From: Actinomycetes bacterium
Lineage (GTDB): Bacteria > Actinomycetota > Actinomycetes > Actinomycetales > Cellulomonadaceae
DNA length: 8,142 nt
Direction of reading: 5' to 3'
Assembly (NCBI GenBank): GCA_023401045.1
Contig: JAEXEM010000427.1
Coordinates: 1 to 8,142, forward strand
Every line of letters begins with the position of its first letter. The stretch's first letter is position 1. This document shows, piece after piece, positions 1 to 5,800 of this stretch. Both the position numbers and the translations under genes were made by a program. The notes beneath the pieces are model-generated. The model saw nothing but the letters and a program-made list of their open reading frames with translations, was not told the origin of the DNA and ran no database searches.

Positions 1-30
1 GGCGGCGGCCTGCGGTGATCCCACGTCCAC
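1..30 (-). CDS. Possible start of a divergent gene, leaving the window (speculative)
   Basis: On the minus strand a GTG at 30-28 opens a frame that runs off the left edge after ten codons (V-D-V-G-S-P-Q-A-A-A). The only support is promoter geometry: a TAGGTT hexamer (42 to 37) matches the actinobacterial -10 pattern TANNNT and ends exactly 6 nt before the GTG, as in leaderless transcripts where transcription starts on the start codon. No Shine-Dalgarno and no good -35 are visible. Ten codons cannot show a function. It could equally be chance in GC-rich sequence. Confidence 0.2.
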   Translation of the reverse strand, partial: MDVGSPQAAA

Positions 31-36
31 GGTGGC

Positions 37-42
37 AACCTA
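37..42 (-). promoter_or_regulatory. Candidate -10 element for a leaderless divergent transcript
   Basis: Read on the minus strand this is TAGGTT, fitting TANNNT, followed by six bases and then GTG at 30-28. That spacing is the one expected when the start codon is also the +1 base. The region where a -35 box would lie (around 60-66) has no TTGACA-like hexamer. The match is short, so chance is a real alternative. Confidence 0.2.
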
Positions 43-436
43 GGGCAGCGGGGTGCGACCGGGCCGCTGCCGTCGGTCCGCGCCGTCGCCCGCGCGGCCC
101 ACCGCCTGCCCTGCACGACGCCCCGACGCGCTGACCGGGTGAGACCGTGCCGCCGCGGTCCGCACCGGCACGCCCGGCGGTACGCTGGGAGGCGATCTGG
201 CGATCGAGCCGGGCATCCCTGCCCGTCACCGCTCCCGTCAGACGCCCGGCGACGTGTCACCTCGACGTCCGCCAGGGGCCCGCGAGCGTCGTGGTCGACG
301 ACCTCGTGCGGTGGCCCGGCGGCGTCCGGTCCGACGGCCCCGCCCGGCTGCCCGTGCGATCCGCGGCGGCCCGGCGACGACCGGTCGAGCGTCCCCGTGG
401 CCACGGCGTGCCGTGCCGCCCGCGCGGTGCGGAGCG
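43..436. other. Upstream stretch with no supported gene
   Basis: No convincing coding sequence is seen here. Open frames exist on both strands, but their products are Arg/Pro/Ala-rich shadows with no recognisable domain. The frame continuous with the helicase could be extended to a GTG at 139, but those extra 103 residues look non-coding and a strong ribosome binding site sits further down at 437-443. A TACGCT at 181-186 fits TANNNT and is a possible -10 for the helicase, without a clear -35. It would imply a leader of roughly 250 nt. No tRNA, terminator or mobile element is recognised. Confidence 0.5.
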
Positions 437-443
437 AAGGAGG
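437..443 (+). promoter_or_regulatory. Strong Shine-Dalgarno deciding the helicase start
   Basis: AAGGAGG lies four bases before the GTG at 448-450 and is a near-perfect complement to the 16S rRNA 3' end. It is the best such site in the upstream region, and is why the start is placed at 448 and not at the in-frame GTG at 139. Confidence 0.8.
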
Positions 444-447
444 AGAA

Positions 448-2622
448 GTGGCAGGACCTGGCCGTCGTCGGTCCGGTGGTACCCGCAGCGGCGGCACCAG
501 CACCCGCGCCGCCGGTGGCGCGCGCAGCAACGGCGCCCAGCGTCGACGTCGCCCCGACGAGGAAGGGCTCATCCCCGTCCTCGCCGGCATCGCGCGCGAG
601 GTCGACAACGCGGTCCAGCACAAGCCCACCAAGCCGGGCATCCGCACGAAGTTCCAGGTGGTCGCCCTGCTCGTCCGCGAGGAGCGGGCCCGGGTCATGG
701 CCGACGAGTCGCTCAACGACTCCCGCCGCACCCACGAGCTCAAGCGTCTCGACGGCGTCGCGACGCAGCTCGCCCGCATCGCCGCCCGTGACACCACGCT
801 GCTCGCGCTGCTCGCCGAGGACGCCCGCGTCTCCGACGCCGCCCGCGAGTACAAGGCGACGGTCATGCGCGCCGGCGGTCTGGAGCCGCCCGAGGAGCCG
901 GAGCCGGAGGCTCCCGCGACCCCCACGCTCACCATCGAGCGGCGCGTCGTCCCGCAGTCGGTCATCTCGCGCCAGCTCTCCAACCCGTTCCTCGCCCCGG
1001 ACTACGAGGCCGCCGCCGCCCGCATCACCCCGAAGCCGCGCCGGCTGGCGGGCTGGGAGCTGCTCGAGCCGCTGTTCCGCTCCTTCGAGGTCGCCGCGAC
1101 CGGTGCACCGGCCTGCATGGACCTGCCCGCGCCCCGCCCCGTGCCGGTGCCGCCGGGGCGCCGGCTCATGCCGCACCAGGCGCAGGTCGTCACGGCCGCC
1201 GCGCAGGGCCACCGCACGTTCCTCCTCGCCGACGAGCCCGGCCTCGGCAAGACCGCGCAGGCGCTGCTCGCCGCGGAGGCCGCCGAGGCGTACCCGCTGC
1301 TCGTCGTCGTCCCGAACGTCGTCAAGACCAACTGGGCGCACGAGGTCGGGCTGTGGACGCCGCAGCGTCGCGCGACCGTCGTCCACGGCGACGGCGACGA
1401 GGTCGACGCGTTCGCCGACGTCGTCGTCGTCAACTACGACATCCTCGACCGGCACGTCGGCTGGCTCGGCGACCTCGGCTTCCGCGGGATGGTCGTCGAC
1501 GAGGCGCACTTCATCAAGAACAAGTCCTCGCAGCGCTCGCAGCACGTGCTCGCGCTGTCGGAGCGGATCCGGGAGCGCACCGGCCGGCCGCTGCTCATGG
1601 CGCTGACCGGCACCCCGCTCATCAACGACATCGAGGACTTCCGCGCCATCTGGCAGTACCTCGGCTGGATCGACGACACCCAGCCGCTCGGTGCGCTCAT
1701 GGGTGAGCTCGAGGACATCGGGCTCACCCCCGCCGACCAGGGCTTCTACAGCGCCGCACGTGCCGCGGTCATCGACCAGGGCATCGTGCGCCGCCGCAAG
1801 GTCGACGTCATCGCCGACATCCCCGCGCGTCGCGTCGCGGACCTGCCCGTCGAGCTCGACGGTGCGGTCGGCCGGTCGATCCGCGCGTCGGAGCAGGCGC
1901 TCGCGCAGCGACTCGTCAGCCGCTACCGCGCGGCGCTGGCCGCCCGCTCCGACGGTGGGCCCGTCGAGGGGCTCGACCTCGACCTCGCCCGGCGCGTGGC
2001 CGCCGCGGAGCTCAAGGACTCCGAGTCGAAGAAGCAGGGCGAGAACGTCTTCACGATGGTCCGCCGCATCGGCCAGGCGAAGGCCGGGCTCGCGGCCGAC
2101 TACACCGCGCAGCTCGCGCGCAACGTCGGCAAGGTCGTCTTCTTCGCCAAGCACGTCGACGTCATGGACGCCGCCGAGAAGACGTTCGCCGACCGCGGCA
2201 TCAGGTACGCCTCCATCCGTGGCGACCAGACGGCCCGGGCCCGGCAGAAGAACGTCGACGCGTTCACGAACGACCCCGAGGTGCAGGTCGTCGTCTGCTC
2301 GCTCATGGCCGCCGGCGTCGGCATCAACCTGCAGGTCGCGTCGAACCTCGTGCTCGCCGAGCTCTCGTGGACCGACGCCGAGCAGACCCAGGCCATCGAC
2401 CGCATCCACCGCATCGGGCAGTCCGAGCCGGTGACCGCGTGGCGCATCATCGCCGCGCAGACCATCGACGCGAAGATCGCCGAGCTCATCGACGCGAAGT
2501 CGGGGCTGGCGGCTCGTGCGCTCGACGGCGCGGCCGAGGACGAGACGTCGCACTCGACGGACGTCCAGCTCGAGACGCTCGTGTCGCTGCTCGCCGACGC
2601 GCTCGCCGCGGAGTCCCTCTAG
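448..2622 (+). CDS. SNF2-family DEAD/DEAH-box ATPase/helicase
   Basis: This encodes a 724-residue ATP-driven DNA translocase of the SNF2 type in helicase superfamily 2, expected in the cytoplasm remodelling DNA or DNA-protein complexes. Motifs occur in family order: pre-motif I L-M-P-H-Q; Walker A DEPGLGKT at 262-269; motif Ia around LLVVVPNVVKTNW; Walker B DEAH at 351-354; motif III LTGTP at 386-390; the lobe-linking IVRRRK at 446-451; motif IV KVVFFAKH from 562; motif V around SLMAAGVGINLQ (618-629); and motif VI QAIDRIHRIGQ at 648-658, whose Arg652 and Arg655 are the likely arginine fingers. The roughly 230-residue N-terminal part starts with a basic Arg/Gly/Ser stretch, then charged helical sequence and a Pro/Glu-rich linker. 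I do not recognise a domain there. Walker A has Pro where many SNF2 proteins have Met (DEMGLGKT). Both lobes are complete, so the enzyme is probably active. The specific substrate is unknown; DNA repair or restart, or RapA-like roles, are possible. It appears monocistronic, with 137 bases to the next start. Confidence 0.93.
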   Translation: MAGPGRRRSGGTRSGGTSTRAAGGARSNGAQRRRRPDEEGLIPVLAGIAREVDNAVQHKPTKPGIRTKFQVVALLVREERARVMADESLNDSRRTHELKRLDGVATQLARIAARDTTLLALLAEDARVSDAAREYKATVMRAGGLEPPEEPEPEAPATPTLTIERRVVPQSVISRQLSNPFLAPDYEAAAARITPKPRRLAGWELLEPLFRSFEVAATGAPACMDLPAPRPVPVPPGRRLMPHQAQVVTAAAQGHRTFLLADEPGLGKTAQALLAAEAAEAYPLLVVVPNVVKTNWAHEVGLWTPQRRATVVHGDGDEVDAFADVVVVNYDILDRHVGWLGDLGFRGMVVDEAHFIKNKSSQRSQHVLALSERIRERTGRPLLMALTGTPLINDIEDFRAIWQYLGWIDDTQPLGALMGELEDIGLTPADQGFYSAARAAVIDQGIVRRRKVDVIADIPARRVADLPVELDGAVGRSIRASEQALAQRLVSRYRAALAARSDGGPVEGLDLDLARRVAAAELKDSESKKQGENVFTMVRRIGQAKAGLAADYTAQLARNVGKVVFFAKHVDVMDAAEKTFADRGIRYASIRGDQTARARQKNVDAFTNDPEVQVVVCSLMAAGVGINLQVASNLVLAELSWTDAEQTQAIDRIHRIGQSEPVTAWRIIAAQTIDAKIAELIDAKSGLAARALDGAAEDETSHSTDVQLETLVSLLADALAAESL

Positions 2623-2684
2623 ACCGCTCTCGTCACACCCTTCTCGCGCGTATCGGACTAATGCGACTCGCCGCGCAGGAGCGG

Positions 2685-2699
2685 CAAACCCGACGTTTG
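2685..2699. repeat. Small inverted repeat, possible operator
   Basis: CAAAC and GTTTG form perfect 5-bp arms around a 5-base centre. The site ends three bases before the candidate -10, where a repressor or activator could act on the adhesin promoter. Arms this short arise by chance, and no regulator family is recognised. Confidence 0.3.
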
Positions 2700-2702
2700 G
2701 TG

Positions 2703-2708
2703 CATACT
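2703..2708 (+). promoter_or_regulatory. Weak candidate -10 element for the adhesin gene
   Basis: CATACT agrees with TATAAT at four of six positions and lies in the less GC-rich part of the intergenic region. It would place the transcript start near 2715 and give a 5' leader of roughly 45 bases. No good -35 hexamer lies 16-18 bases upstream, so an activator or an alternative sigma factor would be needed if this is real. Confidence 0.25.
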
Positions 2709-2717
2709 CGCTGACGT

Positions 2718-2735
2718 CGCGCCTTCTCAGGCGCG
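2718..2735 (+). other. 7-bp GC-rich hairpin just upstream of the adhesin start
   Basis: CGCGCCT pairs with AGGCGCG across a TCTC tetraloop. The hairpin ends six bases before the first in-frame ATG (2742) and traps the only AGG that could serve that ATG as a Shine-Dalgarno. It lacks a following T-tract, so it is a poor intrinsic terminator. It could stabilise the 5' end, hinder initiation at 2742, or weakly end the helicase transcript. Confidence 0.4.
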
Positions 2736-2749
2736 GCTTCCATGCGGGC

Positions 2750-2755
2750 GGGGGG
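2750..2755 (+). promoter_or_regulatory. G-rich Shine-Dalgarno-like tract before ATG 2760
   Basis: A run of six G residues lies four bases before the ATG at 2760. It is an imperfect ribosome binding site but better placed than anything serving ATG 2742. With the compact signal peptide that results, it supports 2760 as the start. Confidence 0.4.
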
Positions 2756-2759
2756 CGCC

Positions 2760-2849
2760 ATGCGGACGAGGTCGTTCGGTGTGCAGCGGGTCGTGGCCGT
2801 GCTGTGGTCGGTCGTGCTGGCGGTCGGGATGGTGGGCGTCGCCACCGCC
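2760..2849 (+). other. Sec-type signal peptide of the adhesin
   Basis: Residues 1-30 have a basic start with Arg2, Arg4 and Arg10, a hydrophobic core from Val11 to about Val27, and a small-residue A-T-A before Gln31 that fits signal peptidase I. There is no lipobox Cys and no twin-arginine motif, so general Sec export is the simplest reading. Confidence 0.85.
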
Positions 2850-5800
2850 CAGGGCGCCGGGCCGGGGCCCGCGCCCATGGCCGTGCCCGTGCCGACCGGC
2901 GACGAGGCGGTCATCACGGTCCGCGTCGGCTCGGACCGTGTGGGCACGACGGGCGTCACCGGCCTGGCAGGGACGACGCTCCAGCTCTACGACGGGACCG
3001 CGACCGGGCCGACGACACCCGTGACCGACAGCTGGGCGACGTGCGTCTCCGACGCCGACGGGGACTGCAGCTTCGTCGTCCCGGACACCGAACCGGGCGG
3101 GTTCGGCTGCTTCGGCGGCGGCGCGAACTGCGACCGCCGGTTCTGGGTCGTCCAGACCGGCGTCCCCGACGGCTACGTCGAGAACGAGACCCTGCGCACC
3201 GGCAACGGCGACGGCACCGCGTCCCAGCTGACGCCGTACCAGTTCCGCACCGGCACGACGCTACGAGCCGGGGAGACGTACAGCTCCCAGACGAGCTTCA
3301 TGGTCTCGACCGGCTCGACGAACCGCTCCGCGTCCGGCGGCGTCTGGCAGCAGTCCCGCGTCAACCCGGAACCGCTCGCACAGTGCGGTCTGTCCGTCGC
3401 CCTCGTCCTCGACCTCTCGGGGTCGGTGACCGCGGACCAGCTCGTCCAGCTCAAGGGCGCGGCCGACACGTTCATCGACACGCTCGTCGGCACGCCGTCC
3501 GAGGTCGCGCTCTTCTCGTTCTCGACGATCACCCCGGCCGTGGGCGCCACGCAGAACTACCCGGGGCTCACCTCGGTGGCCACGCAGGACAGCGCCGACG
3601 CGGTCAAGGCGCGCTACGCGTCGTGGACGGCCTCCGGCGGGACGAACTGGGACCGCGGGCTCGCCGCCGTGGCGGAGGCGAACCCCGTCTACGACGTCGC
3701 CATCGTCATCACCGACGGCGACCCCACGTTCTACTCCCAGCCGGCCGAGGGCCCGGGGAACTTCAACCGCATCCGGGAGATGGAGAACGGCATCTTCTCG
3801 GCCAACGCGGTGAAGGCGCAGGGCACGCGGGTGCTCGCCGTCGGGGCCGGTGCCGGCGTGAGCGACCCGGCGACGGCGCGCAACCTCTCGGCGATCTCGG
3901 GCGCCACGGCCTACGACGGCACGAACGCCACGACGGCCGACTACTTCCAGGTGTCCGACTACACGATCGTCGGCAACGCGCTGCGCCAGCTCGCGCTCGG
4001 GGAGTGCCAGGGGTCGCTGTCCGTCGTCAAGCAGGTCGTCGGCGCCGACGGCGACATCTCGAACGCCGAGCCCGGCGGTGCGGACTGGACGTTCGACGCC
4101 GCGACGGCCTCGCCCGGCGTGACGCTGGGCACGACGACCGGCACGACGGACTCGTCGAGCGCCGTGAACTTCCCCATCACCTACTCCGGGGTGACGAGCG
4201 GCACCGTCGAGATCACCGAGCAGGCCCGGGAGGGGGCGACCCTGTTCCCCGTCGGCGGTGCGAACGCGGTGTGCACCGACATCGACGGCGGCACGAGCAT
4301 CCCGGTGACGAACTCCGGCACGACCGGCTTCAGCGTCGAGGTCTCGACCACCACGGCGGTGTCCTGCACCGTGTACAACCAGGTGGCCGAGCCGGCGAGC
4401 GTCACGGTCGACAAGGAGTGGGTCATCAACGGCGCCGACCCCGTGCCCGAGGGCAACCAGCCCCCCGGCTTCACCTCCCAGCTGACCCTCACCGGGCCGT
4501 CCGGCGCCGCGGCGACGGACCAGGGCTGGGGCGTCACCCGCACCGGCTACGTCGCGGGCGAGCAGGTGACGCTCGACGAGCAGGTGACGCTCGACCCCGG
4601 TGCGCTCGACGCGGACCTGTGCACGGTGAGCACGCCGGAGGTCGTCGAGATCGACGGCGTGGCGGTCACCCCGGACCCCGTGCCCGCCGGGGGCATCACG
4701 GAGACGCTCGACGCCGGGGCGAACACGTACACCATCCGCAACACGGTGACGTGCGAGTCGCGGCTCACGCTCGCGAAGGACGTCCAGGGCTCCGCCGACG
4801 CGTCGCTGTGGACGCTCTCGGCCCTGCCTGCGCCGGACGAGCCCGCCGGCCAGCTCCCCGGCCCGAGCGGCACGGCCGGCAGCGCCGCCGTCACCGACCA
4901 GACCGTCACCACCGGCGTCCCGTACCAGCTCGCGGAGTCCGGCGGCCCTGCGACCTACCTGCAGGACGACCAGCGCTCGGACCTCCAGACCTACCCGCTG
5001 TCGACCGGGTCGTGGTCCTGCCTGCGGGTCGACGCCGACGGGAACGAGATCGCCGGGTTCACCGACGGCCTCAACGGCGGCGTCACCGTGCCCATCGGTG
5101 CCCGCGTCGCGTGCACCGCGACCAACCGGACCGCGCAGCTCACGCTCGCCAAGGAGGTCGTCAACGACGCCGGCGGCACCGCCACGCCCGCCGACTTCAC
5201 GCTGCGGGCCACGCCGGCCGCGGACCCGCCCGTCACCGGCCTGGAGGAGGTCGAGGTCACCGGCGCCCTGCCGGCGGACGCCAGCCCCGTCGAGATCCGC
5301 CCCGGCACCGCCTACTCGCTGAGCGAGACCGGCCCCGTGGGGTACACCGCGACCGCGATCCAGTGCACCATCGACGGCAACACCGCGGTCGTCACCGAGA
5401 TCACCCTCGCCACCGACCAGGCGGCCCTGTGCGTCTTCGTCAACGACGACGACCCGGCGCAGCTCACGCTGCGCAAGGTCGTGGACAACGGCACCACCGG
5501 GGCCACCGGGGCGCCGGCGGACTGGACGCTCACCGCGACCCCGCAGGACATCCCCGACCAGGAGGCCGTCTCCGGCAACGGTGCCGACGGCGTCACGTCG
5601 GTGCCCGTCATCGCCGGCAGCTACGCGCTCACCGAGTCGGAGGTCTCGGGCTACGAGGCCGGTGACTGGACGTGCACCGACGCCCTCGGCGGGACCGTCG
5701 CCGTCACCGACGGCGTCGTCACCCTGTCCACCGGTGCCGAGGTCACGTGCTCGATCACGAACACCGCCCAGCCGTCGACGCTCACCCTCGTCAAGGACGT

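Larger units (their letters stand above)
2623..2759 (+). promoter_or_regulatory. Intergenic regulatory region before the adhesin gene
   Basis: These 137 bases separate the helicase stop from the preferred adhesin start and look less GC-rich than either gene. They hold an inverted repeat (2685-2699), a weak -10-like CATACT (2703-2708), and a hairpin (2718-2735). A stop in the adhesin's frame at 2712-2714 limits how far upstream its start can lie. No T-tract terminator is seen for the helicase. Likely the adhesin's own promoter region, by inference from position and composition. Confidence 0.45.

Noticed and set aside
139..447. N-terminal extension of the helicase to GTG 139
   Set aside because: The extra 103 residues are low-complexity and domain-free, and the AAGGAGG at 437-443 marks GTG 448 as the start.
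238..2553. Antisense open frame of about 771 codons opposite the helicase
   Set aside because: It overlaps a complete set of SNF2 motifs on the + strand and has only Arg/Gly/Asp-rich sequence itself.
2661..2714. Short upstream frame of 17 codons before the adhesin, in the same frame
   Set aside because: It could be a leader peptide, but there is no clear Shine-Dalgarno and it starts upstream of the likely transcript start, so it may not be transcribed.
2516..5665. + strand frame of about 1,049 codons, and the similar frame at 5672-7234
   Set aside because: Products are Arg/His/Gly-rich, shifted by one base from the adhesin frame. They are shadows of it.
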